Assembly: GCA_019802505.1 (NCBI GenBank)
Contig: JAFMOC010000078.1
Location: 1,095,001-1,159,000 of the forward strand
Length of the DNA stretch: 64,000 bases
Direction of reading: 5' to 3'
Source: Corydoras sp. C115
Lineage: Eukaryota; Chordata; Actinopteri; Siluriformes; Callichthyidae
Within the stretch, counting starts at the first letter, position 1; every line of letters starts with the position of its first letter. Under the pieces are notes generated by a model that was given only the letters and a program-made list of their open reading frames with translations, was not told the origin of the DNA and ran no database searches. A program made the position numbers and the translations under genes. Of this stretch, positions 33,762 through 44,269 are shown one piece after another.

Positions 33762-33856
33762 ATGCTCGTCTTTTGGAGCTCCAGTGCTGCTAATCATCCT
33801 TCAACCTGACATACTGCGGCCTGTCAGTGAGGTAGCTGGAGATCCCGGTGACTAGT
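33762..33856 (-). mobile_element. LINE reverse-transcriptase fragment, downstream part
   Basis: The minus strand encodes GISSYLTDRPQYVRLKD, matching the WI-x-S-Y-L-T-D-R-P-Q-Y-V-R-L segment after RT motif A in fish non-LTR retrotransposons. It is the continuation of 34974-35080; the SINE-rich array separates them. Confidence 0.75.
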
Positions 33857-33858
33857 AC

Positions 33859-34160
33859 ATCCATCTTCCACTTTATCCTATATTAGGGGGAGAACGTTTC
33901 GGGCGCTGGGAAGATACACCCAGGACAGGGTGCCAATCTATCGCTGGCCACACACTCACACAGACACATACACAATCTATATGGGGCAATTTGGAGAACT
34001 CACTTGAATTGGGCCATGTTTTTGGACAGTGGGAGAAAACCGGAGAACCAGGAGGAAACCCACGCAGACACAGGGAGAACATGGAAACTCCACCCAGATG
34101 GGGATTCGAACTGGGAATCCCCAGTGCTGAGAGGAGAACATGCTAACCACTAAGCCGCCC
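33859..34160 (-). mobile_element. DANA-like SINE with internal deletion
   Basis: The segment around GGTTCCCCATGCCCATCC is deleted (TATTAGGGGGAGAACG). The head is truncated. Confidence 0.9.
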
Positions 34161-34170
34161 ATGACAAGTA

Positions 34171-34385
34171 CATTTACATACATTTCCATTTGGTCATTTA
34201 TTGGACGCTTTTATCCAAAGCGACTTACAAGGTGAGCACAGGGTTGATATAGCATCCCTGGAGCAATGAGGGTTAAGGGTCTTGCTCAAGGACCCACATT
34301 GGTAACTTCAGTGGACCTGGGATTTGAACCCCCAACCTTCAGATTGAGAGCCCAACACCTAACCACTGAGCCACCACATCTCAGT
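34171..34385 (-). mobile_element. L2-tailed tRNA-SINE, array unit 1
   Basis: Tail CGCTTTGGATAAAAGCG and head TGGCTCAGTGGTTAGGTG on the minus strand. B box GGTTCAAATCCC. Confidence 0.92.
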
Positions 34386-34606
34386 CCCACTAGTCATGGG
34401 TCTAAAGACTAAACACAAGACCACAAGCCTAGCTGACTAAGCAGAGGATCTACCTAAAGGAATAAAGAGGCTAAACACGGGGGATCTGCCTTAAGAGGAT
34501 AAACACAGGAATATGAGCCCAGCTTGGTATAGAACACTTCCTGTAGAATAACAGCAGGAGACAAACCAAATTACCACCAACAAAGCAAAACTAAAAAAAA
34601 GGCTAG

Positions 34607-34722
34607 AAAGAACCCACGCAGACATGGGGAGAACATGGAAACTCCACCCAGATGGGGATTCGAACTGGGAATCCTTAGCGCTGAGAGGCGAACGTACTAA
34701 CCACTAAGCCACCGTGCCGCCC
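34607..34722 (-). mobile_element. DANA-like SINE head, array unit 1
   Basis: 5' portion only, abutting array unit 2. Confidence 0.88.
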
Positions 34723-34730
34723 ATCACTAG

Positions 34731-34955
34731 TACATTTACATACATTTCCATTTGGTCATTTATTGGACGCTTTTATCCAAAGCGACTTACAAGGCGAGCA
34801 CAAGGTTAATCACAACATCCCTGGAGCAATGAGGGTTAAGGGTCTTGCTCAAGGACCCACATTGGTAACTTCAGTGGACCTGGGATTTGAAACCACAACC
34901 TTCAGATTGAGAGCCCAACACCCTAACCACTGAGCCACCACACCCTCTTAGTCCC
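34731..34955 (-). mobile_element. L2-tailed tRNA-SINE, array unit 2
   Basis: Same element as in unit 1, about 95% identical by eye. Confidence 0.92.
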
Positions 34956-34973
34956 ACTAGTCATGGGTCTACT

Positions 34974-35080
34974 CGCATCCCATTCAGTTTGTCCTGAAGC
35001 ATTATGGACCAGGTGGTGTTATGGGCACTGGAGAAGTCCTGGAAGAGGATCGTGACCATCGCTATCAATCAGCATATGAT
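34974..35080 (-). mobile_element. LINE reverse-transcriptase motif A fragment (unit 2)
   Basis: The minus strand encodes ILFQDFSSAHNTTWS and then LQDKLNGMRVDP. This matches the RT motif A region LDFSSAFNT...L..KL..M.VD of CR1/Rex-type LINEs. The catalytic Asp (DFSSA) is retained; the conserved Phe is His. Confidence 0.75.
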
Positions 35081-35352
35081 GTAAAACAAGATACTGTATA
35101 TTTAACACAACACACCATCACATACCATAACTCAACCCAGGATAATACTCCTAAAAGACTAAACACAAGACCACAAGCCTAGCTGACTAAGCAGAGGATC
35201 TACCTAAAGGAATAAAGAGGCTAAACACGGGGGATCTGCCTTAAGAGGATAAACACAGGAATATGAGCCCAGCTTGGTATAGAACACTTCCTGTAGAATA
35301 ACAGCAGGAGACAAACCAAATTACCACCAACAAAGCAAAACTAAAAAAAAGG

Positions 35353-35472
35353 CTAGAAAGAACCCACGCAGACATGGGGAGAACATGGAAACTCCACCCA
35401 GATGGGGATTCGAACTGGGAATCCTTAGCGCTGAGAGGCGAACGTACTAACCACTAAGCCACCGTGCCGCCC
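35353..35472 (-). mobile_element. DANA-like SINE head, array unit 2
   Basis: Identical in extent to the unit 1 copy. Confidence 0.88.
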
Positions 35473-35480
35473 ATGACTAG

Positions 35481-35690
35481 TACATTTACATACATTTACA
35501 TTTGGTCATTTATTGGACACTTTTATCCAAAGCGACTTACAAGGTGAGCACAGGGTTGATATAGCATCCCTGGAGCAATGAGGGTTAAGGGTCTTGCTCA
35601 AGGACCCACATTGGTAACTTCAGTGGACCTGGGATTTGAACCCCCAACCTTCCCAACACCCTAACCACTGAGCCACCACACCCTCTCAGT
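35481..35690 (-). mobile_element. L2-tailed tRNA-SINE, array unit 3
   Basis: As in units 1 and 2, with a short deletion before AACCACTGAGCCACC. Confidence 0.9.
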
Positions 35691-35703
35691 CCCACTAGTC
35701 ATG

Positions 35704-35815
35704 GGTCTACTCGCATCCCATTCAGTTTGTCCTGAAGCATTATGGACCAGGTGGTGTTAAGGGCACTGGAGAAGTCCTGGAAGAGGATCTTGACCATCGC
35801 TATCAACCAGGATTC
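35704..35815 (-). mobile_element. LINE reverse-transcriptase motif A fragment (unit 3)
   Basis: Duplicate of 34974-35080 with a few substitutions. Confidence 0.72.
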
Positions 35816-36096
35816 GATACTGTATATTTAACACAACACGCCATCACATACCATAACTCAACCCAGGATAATACTCCTAAAATACTAAACACAAGACCAC
35901 AAGCCTAGCTGACTAAGCAGAGGATCTACCTAAAGGAATAAAGAGGCTAAACACGGGGGATCTGCCTTAAGAGGATAAACACAGGAATATGAGCCCAGCT
36001 TGGTATAGAACACTTCCTGTAGAATAACAGCAGGAGACAAACCAAATTACCACCAACAAAGCAAAACTAAAAAAAAGGCTAGAAAGAACAAAGAGT

Positions 36097-36441
36097 TGTG
36101 CAGCTAGTGGTTAGCATGTTCGCCTCTCAGCGCTGGGGATCCAGGTTCGAATCCCAATCTGGGTGGAGTTTCCATGTTCTCCCCGTGTCCATGTGGGACT
36201 TTCTCCAGGTTCTCTGGTTTCCTCCCAAAGTCCAAAAACATGGATTCAATGTAAATTGAATGCTCCTAATTGCCCCATATAACGTGTGTGTGTCTGTGTG
36301 ATTAAGTGTGTCCAGTGATAGATTGGCGCCCTGTCCTGGGTGTATCTATCCAGTGCTCCCGAAACGTTCTCCCCTGGATGGGCATGGGGAACCTTCTGTG
36401 ACCCTAGTAGAGGATAAAGTGGAAAATAATCAATGAATGAA
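36097..36441 (+). mobile_element. DANA-like SINE
   Basis: Complete head, body and degenerate tail (AATCAATGAATGAA). Confidence 0.92.
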
Positions 36442-36460
36442 GGGAAAGAGCAGAAGGTTG

Positions 36461-37032
36461 TGCAGCACGGTGGTGTAGTGGTTGGCATGTTCGCCTCCCA
36501 GCGCTGAGGATCCAGGTCTAAATCCCGATCTATGTGAAGTTTCCATGTTTTTTCCGTGTCCACATGGGTTTCCTCCGGGTTCTCCGGATTCCTCCCACAG
36601 TTCAAAAACATAGTTAAATTCATCCATCCATCTTACCTTCTGCTTAATCCTGTACTAGGGTCGCAGGGGGGGGGGTTCTCCATGCCCATCCAGGGGAGAA
36701 TGTTTAAGGCTCTGGGCAGATACACCCAGGACAGGGTGCCAATCAATCGCTTGGCACATACTAACTCACACAAACACACTCTATATGGGGCAATTCGGAG
36801 CATTTAATTGACCCATGTTTTTGGACTGTGGGAGGAAATCGGAGAACCCGGAGAAAACGTAGGAGAACATGGAGAACATAGAGAACATGGAAACTCCACC
36901 TAGATTGGGATTCGAACCGGGAATCCACAGCACTGAGAGGTGAACGTGCTAACCACTATACCACCATGCCGCCCTCAAGGCAAATTGAATGCTATGAATT
37001 GCCCCATATGGTGAGTGTGTGTGAGTGTCCTT
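36461..37032 (+). mobile_element. DANA-like SINE split by an opposite-strand copy
   Basis: Head and first half at 36461-36620; the body resumes at 36975 (TCAAGGCAAATTGAATGC). A minus-strand SINE occupies the gap. Confidence 0.88.
36621..36974 (-). mobile_element. DANA-like SINE nested in a SINE
   Basis: Complete copy from (ATCC)n tail to GGGCGGCATGGTGG head. Confidence 0.92.
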
Positions 37033-37697
37033 GGTGTAGACCAGGGGCGTTGTTAGACCTGGGCTTTCGGGGCTATAACCCCGGATGTTGTGTCAGCTGT
37101 TTGTGCTTCTATGCTCTGTGTGTGTGTGAGGGAGACCAACACCGGGAGTAAAGTTACCGTAATAACTGTATGTTGGCTGTAAAGAGCAGCTTCTCAGCTT
37201 TCAGATGCCGTCTGAATTTTTCTGATGGCACAAATTGTCGCAAATTTACGGTATTTCAGAGCAAAACCTTGTTACAGGTTTTCAACTCAAATTCCACATT
37301 TTTCAAAACAGTTAATGCAGAGGCCTAAACTGCACCACAGTGGTCAAAATGACACATTTTGTTAGCAAAAGGTTCTGTGCCAGAAACCTTTAAAATATGG
37401 AACAAAAGCAAATTTGGCCTTCAAACAACTCAACTTATGCACAAGTGTATGAGCACCTCCAATCAATCATTACACAATGGTCAACAAAATACAAAATACA
37501 GCACTTATGTGTGAATCAGTGACCATTGCTTGTCATTGTAGCCTATGACTGTTCGTGGCTTACATGCCAGTGCCATTTATAGTCAAATTTGCCCTCTAGC
37601 AAAAAATGCATCCAGAATCAAATATGCTTTGATGCAAATTTTATTGATTAAATTCTTTATTTTTTCAGACTGTGATTGACAAATGAAATATTCCAAC
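37033..37697. other. Low-repeat intergenic stretch
   Basis: Begins with CAGGGGCGTTGTTAGACC, which resembles a hAT-type 5' end, but no matching right end was found. The rest shows nothing recognisable. Confidence 0.35.
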
Positions 37698-37708
37698 AGA
37701 GAATACAT

Positions 37709-38445
37709 TCATTCATTCATTATCTCCCGCTTTATCCTCTATTAGGGTCGCGGTGGGGTTCCCCATGCCCATCCAGGGGAGAACGCCTCGGGCGCTGAGC
37801 AGATAGACCCAGGACAGGGAGCCAATCCATCACTGGGCACATACTCCCTCACACAGACACACTCTATATGGGGCAATTTGGAGAACTCAATTGACTTGAT
37901 CCATGTTTTTGGACTGTGGGAGGAAACCGGAGAACCTTATTTAGAACCTTTCATTCATTCATTATCTCCCGCTTTATCCTCTATTAGGGTCGCGGTGGGG
38001 TTCCCCATGCCCATCCAGGGGAGAACGTCTCGGGCGCTGGGCAGATAGACCCAGGACAGGGAGCCAATCCATCGCTGGGCACACACTCACTCACACAGAC
38101 ACACTCTATATGGGGCAATTTTTGAGAATACAATTGACTTGATCCATGTTTTTGGACTGTGGGAGGAAACCGGAGAACCTTATTTAGAACTTATTTTCTA
38201 ATTACTTAAAACAACATTTCTCTTGATATACGGTAAATATTACAGCTTTGTAAGTATCTTCAATATCTTAATCGAGTTGTAAATTTGTTAGCTTGTTTTT
38301 GGACTGTGGGAGGAAACCGGAGAACCCGGAGGAAACCCACGCAGACACGGGGAGAACATGGAAACTCCACCCAGATGGGGATTCGAACCGGGAATCCCTA
38401 GCGCTGAGAGGCGAACGTGCTAACCACTAAGCCACTGTGCCGCCC
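37709..38445 (-). mobile_element. DANA-like SINE with internal tandem duplication and filler
   Basis: One target duplication (AGAGAATACAT, 37698-37708 and 38446-38456) brackets the whole. Inside, the 3' half is duplicated in tandem (about 242 bp, joined by CCTTATTTAGAACC). About 110 bp of non-SINE filler separates it from the 5' half. Confidence 0.93.
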
Positions 38446-38572
38446 AGAGAATACATGGAAATAAAAATAAAATCCATTACTGTGTGAGAAATGAGGAAAA
38501 TAAACGAATTTTATAATAAGATGAGATTATTAAAAGAGATACTGGCAGTCTTTTTATATGACTGGCCTTGTG

Positions 38573-38757
38573 TATGTTCTTTAAACGCTGCTGAATTCTG
38601 AGTACAAATAATATGTTTGAGAAGTATTTTTTAAGGTTTTGAGAACTTCCTTAAGTTGAGTTAAGAATTTACTTAAGTAAACTCTCAAAACCTTAAAATA
38701 AATACTTCTCAGACATATTATTTGTACTCAGAATTCAGCAGCGTTTAAAGAACACAC
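38573..38757. repeat. Long near-perfect hairpin
   Basis: Arms of about 83 bp (38573-38655 and 38672-38757) pair with only a few mismatches and one small indel. The loop is about 16 nt. Landmarks are TTCTTTAAACGCTGCTGAAT on the left and its complement ATTCAGCAGCGTTTAAAGAA on the right. No flanking TA or 8-bp duplication is obvious. Confidence 0.95.
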
Positions 38758-39134
38758 ACAAGTTGAGTTCAGATTGAGTTGAGGTTGCAGCTTTGGGAAA
38801 AGATTGAGATCTGTAAAATGCAAAAGCATTTGATGTGAGACTGGAAGCTAGGAAGCTTTCTACCCGCTGTCTCTCAGGTGGTAACAACCGTTTCACATCT
38901 CGCTGCGAGTGTTTCCTGTTTCCTTTTTAATGTGGTTTGGTTCTTTCAATTTGCATTTAAGACTCACTGTGTACTAAAATGTCCAAATTAAAGACAAGCT
39001 GCATCAGTATCATGATACTAGAGCTGTGGCCTAAACATTTTGTATCATGCTAATGTCATGCTATCCCATCCCTTAAAGGCCTGTACAATACAAGTGCATT
39101 AAATCACAATTAATTAATATAATAAAACAATACA
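38758..39134. other. Low-repeat intergenic stretch
   Basis: No gene or element recognised. Confidence 0.4.
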
Positions 39135-39484
39135 GGGTGGCACGGTGGTTAGCATGTTCTCCTCTCAGCGCTAGAGATTCCCGGTTCGAATCCCAATCTG
39201 GGTGGAGTTTCCATGTTCTCTCCGTGTCCGTGTAGGTTTCCTCCGTGTTCTCCAGTTTCCTCCCACAGTCCAAAAACATGGATCAAGTCAATTGAGTTCT
39301 CCAAATTGCCCCATATAGAGTGTGTTTGTGTGTGTGTGTGTGTGTGAGTGTTTGCCCAACGATAGATTGGCGCCCTGTCCTAGGTCTATCTGCCCAGCGC
39401 CCAAAATGTTCTCCCCTCGATGGGCATGGGGAACCCCACCGCGACCCTAATAGAGGATAAAGTGGGAGATAATGAATGAATGAA
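39135..39484 (+). mobile_element. DANA-like SINE
   Basis: Head has a small deletion (GGCACGGTGGTTAGC). The rest is intact, with a (GAAT)n tail. Confidence 0.94.
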
Positions 39485-39852
39485 TTATTATTACCACCAC
39501 CCCTATATTATCTGTTTGTCTCTGTGTCTGGTAAAAAGTTTGCAAATGCTATTTCCCCCACTTTCTGTTATCCGCAAAGCTAAAACTTGCACAATTGTTG
39601 ATCGTCGATGACAACACATGAATCGATTAAAGAATTTACCAATTAATTAACTTATTAGTGGTAATTTTGTTTTCTATTGATAAATTTACCATTTTCTACA
39701 AAATTTTAGGATAAAGTGATTTAACATGATATAGGTGTGTTTTTAAAAAAGATTTTATTTATATTTTGCTTGTTTCATTGCAGACACAAACACAGATACA
39801 GAATATTGTTTGTTTTTGGCATAATGTTATTATACAATTAATAATATAACTC
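39485..39852. other. AT-rich intergenic stretch
   Basis: No gene or element recognised. Confidence 0.4.
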
Positions 39853-40385
39853 GGGCAGCACAGTGGCTTAGTGCTTAGGGCTTCCGCCTTTCAGAGCTGA
39901 GGATCCAAGTTCGGATCTCAAATCCCGATCTGAGTGGGGTTTCCATGTTCTCTCTGTGTCTGAGTTCTCCGGTTTCCTTCCACAGTCCAAAAACATGGAT
40001 TCAAGGTGAATTGACTGCTTCACATCAAAATTGTCTCCATATAGTGAGAGGGTGTGGTAGCTCAATGGTTAGGGCTATCAATCTGAAGGTTGGGGGTTCA
40101 AATCCCAGGTCCACTGAAGTTACCAATGTGGGTTCTTTAGCAAGGCCCTTAACCCTGATTGCTCCAGAGATGTTGTGATGAACCCTGTGCTCACCTTGTA
40201 AGTCACTTTGGATAAAAGTGTCTGATAAATGACTGAATATAGTGTGTGTGTCTGTGTTTGTGAGTGTGAGCCCAGTGATAGATTGGTACCCTATTCTGGG
40301 TGTATCTACCCAACGCCCAAAACATTCTCCCTTTGATGAGAGAACAACCCCGCCCATGACCCTAGCAGAGGATTAAGTGAAAGAT
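39853..40385 (+). mobile_element. DANA-like SINE interrupted by an L2-tailed SINE
   Basis: Head to CTCCATATAGTG, then resumption at 40237. ATATAGTG flanks the insertion at 40039-40046 and 40237-40244. Confidence 0.92.
40047..40236 (+). mobile_element. L2-tailed tRNA-SINE, nested
   Basis: Head GTGTGGTAGCTCAATGG, B box GGTTCAAATCCC, tail GTCACTTTGGATAAAAGTG. It shows that this family was still active after the host SINE inserted. Confidence 0.93.
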
Positions 40386-40791
40386 TTTTGTACAGTACAC
40401 TAAAACACACAACAGGAGGGGGATTTAGATTGAGGTTCTCTAAGCAACACAACCACAGGTCTAAGAAATTCATTTAGTAAAGAGAGAGACTCTGATTTAA
40501 AGTGTGCTTGACCAGGAGGTGGGTACACACAGCTGGACCGGGGGTTCCTCAAAGGTGGGATTTGGGCTTTCATCATTTTTTTCCTTCTTTTCTTTGTGTT
40601 CAGTCTGTGCTTATTAACTGGTGCCTCACACAACAGTAGTCAAGTTACCGGTTGCCAAATATTTGAATGGCTGAATTCTTGGGTGGTGAGGCAGTGTAGT
40701 GTAATAATGAACAGTACACAAGTGAAGAACATACAAATGGTTTTGTGTTTTGCTGCTGAGTGGGTATCTTTGTGGAAAATACAGTGTGTAT

Positions 40792-40794
<3 letters not shown>

Positions 40795-40850
<56 letters not shown>
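40795..40850. repeat. (GT)n microsatellite
   Basis: About 26 GT units. Confidence 0.96.
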
Positions 40851-40852
<2 letters not shown>

Positions 40853-40913
40853 CAAGCTGCAAACACCACATTGTGTAAACTAACAGGAATAATCTGGATT
40901 TATCTCATCTTCC

Positions 40914-41142
40914 TTATTATCTTTCGCTTAATACTCTACTGGGTTCTACATGGGTTCCCCATGCGCATCCAGGGAAGAATGGTTCAGACGCTGGGCAGAT
41001 ACACCCAGGGCAGAGCACCAATTCATGGCGGACAGTCACATAGCCACTAATACACTACATAGGGGCAATTTAGAACAGCCAGTTGACCTTAAAGCCACTA
41101 TGGCAGAAAAGGATGTGAATCTGGATCCCCAGCGCTGAGAGG
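40914..41142 (-). mobile_element. DANA-like SINE, strongly diverged
   Basis: Tail side at TTATCTTTCGCTTAATAC; the head ends at GATCCCCAGCGCTGAGAG. Confidence 0.8.
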
Positions 41143-41180
41143 GCACTGAGAAGTCCGTAGTTACTTTTTACAGAAAACAC

Positions 41181-41231
41181 TTATTCATTCACTCATTAAA
41201 TATCTTTCACTTAATGTTCTACTGGGGTCTT
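41181..41231 (-). mobile_element. DANA-like SINE, tail only
   Basis: TTATTCATTCACTCATTAAA followed by TATCTTTCACTTAATG. Confidence 0.7.
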
Positions 41232-41270
41232 TAAAAAGTTACAATGATGATTAATAAGATCATTGTAATG

Positions 41271-41400
41271 TTTAGTGGTCAACACGTCCGCGTCTCAGCG
41301 CTGGGGATTTGAATCCTGATCTCAGTGGAAAATACACTCTTTATGGGGCAATTTGGAGAATTCAATTGACCTTGGGCCATGTTTTTGGACTGTGTGAGGA
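41271..41400. mobile_element. Chimeric DANA-like SINE (+ head, - body)
   Basis: + strand head (TTTAGTGGTCAACACGTCCG to GATCTCAGTGG) fused to minus-strand body (ACTCTTTATGGGGCAATTTG). Confidence 0.75.
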
Positions 41401-41451
41401 CTATATATATAGTATTTATATGTATAGAGAGAGAGAGAGAGAGAGAGCATG

Positions 41452-41632
41452 CATGATGGCTTAGTGGTTAGCACGTGCTTCTCTCAGCGCAGGGGATTTC
41501 CCGGTTCGAATATATGGATTGGCGCCCTGTCCTGGGTGTATCTGCCCAGCACTCGAAGCGTTCTCCCCTGGATAGCCCCCCCCCCCCCCGCAACCCTGAT
41601 ATAGGATGAACCGGAAGATAATGGATGGATGG

Positions 41633-41634
<2 letters not shown>
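41452..41634 (+). mobile_element. DANA-like SINE with large internal deletion
   Basis: Head through the B box jumps to ATGGATTGGCGCCCTGTCC and a (GGAT)n tail. Confidence 0.85.

Positions 41635-41700
<66 letters not shown>
41635..41700. repeat. (AT)n microsatellite between two SINE tails
   Basis: About 32 AT units. Confidence 0.96.
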
Positions 41701-41703
<3 letters not shown>

Positions 41704-41946
41704 TTCATTATCTCCCGCTTTATCCTCTATTAGGGTCGCGGTGGGGTTCCCCATGCCCATCCAGGGGAGAACGTTTCGGGCGCTGGGCAGATAGACCCAG
41801 GACAGGGCGCCAATCAATCGCTGGGCACACACTCACTCACACAGACACACTCTATATGGGGCAATTTTGAAAATTCAATTGACTTGATCCATATTTTTGG
41901 ACTGTGGGAGGAAACCGGAGAACCCGGAGGAAACCCACGCAGACAC
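41701..41946 (-). mobile_element. DANA-like SINE, left arm of a head-to-head pair
   Basis: Tail and body up to ACCCACGCAGACAC, then abruptly joined to a + strand copy. Confidence 0.92.
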
Positions 41947-42190
41947 TGGGTGGAGTTTCCATGTTCCCCCCGTGTCCACATGGGTTTCCACATGGGTACA
42001 TTGAATTCTCCAAATTGCCCCATACTGAGTGTGTCTGCGTGAGTGAGTGTGTGTCCAGTGATAGATTGGCACCCTGTCTTGGGTGTATCTGCCCAGCACC
42101 TGAAACGCTTTCCCCTGGATGGACATGGGAACTGGAAGACACCCCCCCCGGGACTTCAGTAGAGGATTAGGCGGAACATAATGAATGGAC
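41947..42190 (+). mobile_element. DANA-like SINE, right arm of a head-to-head pair
   Basis: Starts at TGGGTGGAGTTTCCATG in the body, with a short internal deletion. The pair forms an inverted repeat with almost no spacer. Confidence 0.9.
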
Positions 42191-42719
42191 GGAAGTGCGT
42201 GTGGTTAATACCAAGCAGAACTGAGCTTTAAGCTACAATTTAATACAGTATCTGGGAAACTGCTCTAAAATTAAAAAAAGATCCAATTATTCATCTGAGG
42301 ACATGTGCTTGTGCCTGGTGCATTATTTCATAAGCACACCCACACTGGCCTCTTTCTCTCTTCATTTCTTTTTGCCAAAGCCTGCATCTGTGTCCCGCCA
42401 CACTAATGAATAGTCATGTGATTATCTGAACGAGGCGTTCAGTTAAGTGGAAAACGTGCTGGTCTGTGCAATGTTGTTCTTCGCATGGGAGACAAAGCCT
42501 TACTCTTATCATACTCTGAACTGTCTCCAAAGTTTTTTCCATAATTTATTCTCTTTTTTCACGCAGCTCGCTTAAACTATTTTTAGTCTGGTCTCATGCC
42601 TTTCAGTTAAATGTCTGTTAATTAAATTAAATAATTCTACACTTCGAAATTCGCTAACTTGGTACGTTTATTCTTAAGTAAAGTATATATGGGCAACACG
42701 TCAAATACAAAAACATACA
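42191..42719. other. Low-repeat island upstream of dlx3b
   Basis: About 530 bp of non-repetitive DNA. No coding potential was recognised. It contains AATGAATAGTCATGTGATTA (42408-42427). A candidate for conservation testing. Confidence 0.3.
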
Positions 42720-43055
42720 GGGTGGTGGCGTGGTTAGCATGTCGGCCTCTCAGTACTGGGGATCCAGGTTCGAATTCTAATTTGGGTGGAGTATTCATAA
42801 TTCGTGTTCACGTGGGTTTCCTCTGGGTCCTCAGTTCCAAAACACAGATCGAAGGTAAACTAAATGCTCTAAATTGCCCTAAATAGTGTGTGTTTGGTTG
42901 TGTGTCTGTGTCTGTGTCAGTGAGTGTGCCCAGCGATTGATTGGCACACTGTCCTGGTTGTATCTGCCCAGCACCCTAAACGTTCTCCCTTGGGTGGACA
43001 TGGAGAACCCCACGATGACCCTAGTAGAGGATTAAGCAGAAGACAATGAGATGAG
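42720..43055 (+). mobile_element. DANA-like SINE, diverged
   Basis: Head GGTGGTGGCGTGGTTAGC, B box GGTTCGAATTC, body, degenerate tail. Confidence 0.88.
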
Positions 43056-43075
43056 GCAATAATTTGATGTTCTGA

Positions 43076-43429
43076 GGTAACATGGTGGCGTAATGGTTAG
43101 CATGTTCACCTCTTTTGAATCCCAAACTCATGTTCATGTGGGTTTTCTCCGGGTTCTCCAGTTTCCTCCAAGAACATTAAGGTGAATTGTCCCTTTCTTT
43201 ATTGCCCCTTTGTAGTCCATGTGTGTCTGTGTGAAAAGTCAGTGTGGGTTTTCTCCGGGTTCTTCAATTTTCTCCCACAGTCCAAAAACATGGATTCAAT
43301 GTAAATGAAGTGCTCTAAATTGCCCCTACTTAAATTGCCCCATATTGTGTAAACTCACCCAGATTGGGATACGAATATGGATCCCCAGCACTGATTTGCT
43401 GATGTGCTAACCACCAAGCCACCGTGCCA
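43076..43429. mobile_element. Composite of three DANA-like SINE fragments
   Basis: + head and body (43076-43235), a second + body (43236-43352), and then a minus-strand head (43353-43429). Confidence 0.75.
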
Positions 43430-43447
43430 ATGTAATATACTGTATGT

Positions 43448-43450
<3 letters not shown>

Positions 43451-43488
<38 letters not shown>
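43451..43488. repeat. (GT)n microsatellite
   Basis: About 19 GT units. Confidence 0.95.
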
Positions 43489-43490
<2 letters not shown>

Positions 43491-43491
<1 letters not shown>

Positions 43492-43763
43492 GTGGCTGTG
43501 GATTCCTGGTTCGAATCCCAATCTTGGTAAAGTTTCCATGTTCTCCCCATGTTCGTGTGGGTTTTCTCCAGGTTCTCCAGTTTCCTCCCAAAGTCCAAAA
43601 ACTTTGCCCCTATATGTATAGTCACTTTATAGTGCGCGTGTGTGTGTGTGTGTGCATGAATGATTTTGTGCCCAGTGATGGACTGGTGTATCTGCCCGGT
43701 GCCTAAAATGTTCTCCCTTGGGGGGCCCCAACCCTAGTAGAGGATTAAGAGGAAAATATTCAT
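43491..43763 (+). mobile_element. DANA-like SINE, diverged
   Basis: B box GGTTCGAATCCC, then body with a (GT)n insert, ending AGAGGATTAAGAGGAAAAT. Confidence 0.85.
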
Positions 43764-44269
43764 GGTCCCCGAATAACGTGTGATAGTGTGAAAGTTTCAT
43801 AAATATGAAAATAAGAAAGCAGACAAAATTATGTTTAATGTTAAAAACGCACACAAATACGGCTTGACAATGTTTCTTCAAATCACTCAAGTCAAAGCAT
43901 TAATTTCTTTGACATTAATTGCTTAGCTTTATAAGGGTATAAATAAAGAATGCCCCACTGACTTGCTCTGACTCTACTCAGGGCACATCTCCTCTGATTT
44001 GTAATAGCATCATTATTCACTAAAACTACAGCTAAATTTAATTTACTGTTATTACCATGACGATATATCATCCTTTATGTCAGAATAGCGGACATAGAGC
44101 TCATGGTCGAATCCACCAGCCAGTTGTCATGAGGAATATTCATGTTGGCTACAAAAACGTTATTATAGGTTAGATTTGGGCTTATAGGGTTATAGGTTTG
44201 GATTTCTATTTCAATCATAAGCCGGTGATACATTTTAGATTATGTATAACTTCAAAAACAAAGGACTGA
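43764..44269. other. Low-repeat intergenic stretch
   Basis: About 500 bp with no recognised element or gene. Confidence 0.35.

Larger units (their letters stand above)
34167..36090. repeat. Composite three-unit tandem array
   Basis: Units begin at AGTACATTTACATACATTT: 34167, 34729 and 35479. Each holds an L2-tailed SINE (-), then a unique segment (GACTAAACACAAGACCACAA to CAAAGCAAAACTAAAAAAAA). Units 1 and 2 then end with the 5' head of a DANA-like SINE (-). Unit 1 lacks about 188 bp, including LINE RT sequence, that units 2 and 3 keep. Confidence 0.93.

Noticed and set aside
34167..36090. Regular direct repeats that might suggest CRISPR-like or other arrays
   Set aside because: The repeats are SINE- and LINE-derived units hundreds of bp long in a vertebrate genome. 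There is no CRISPR-type short repeat with unique spacers.
37037..37100. CAGGGGCGTTGTTAGACC as a hAT-type left end
   Set aside because: No matching inverted terminus or 8-bp duplication was found downstream, so no element is called.
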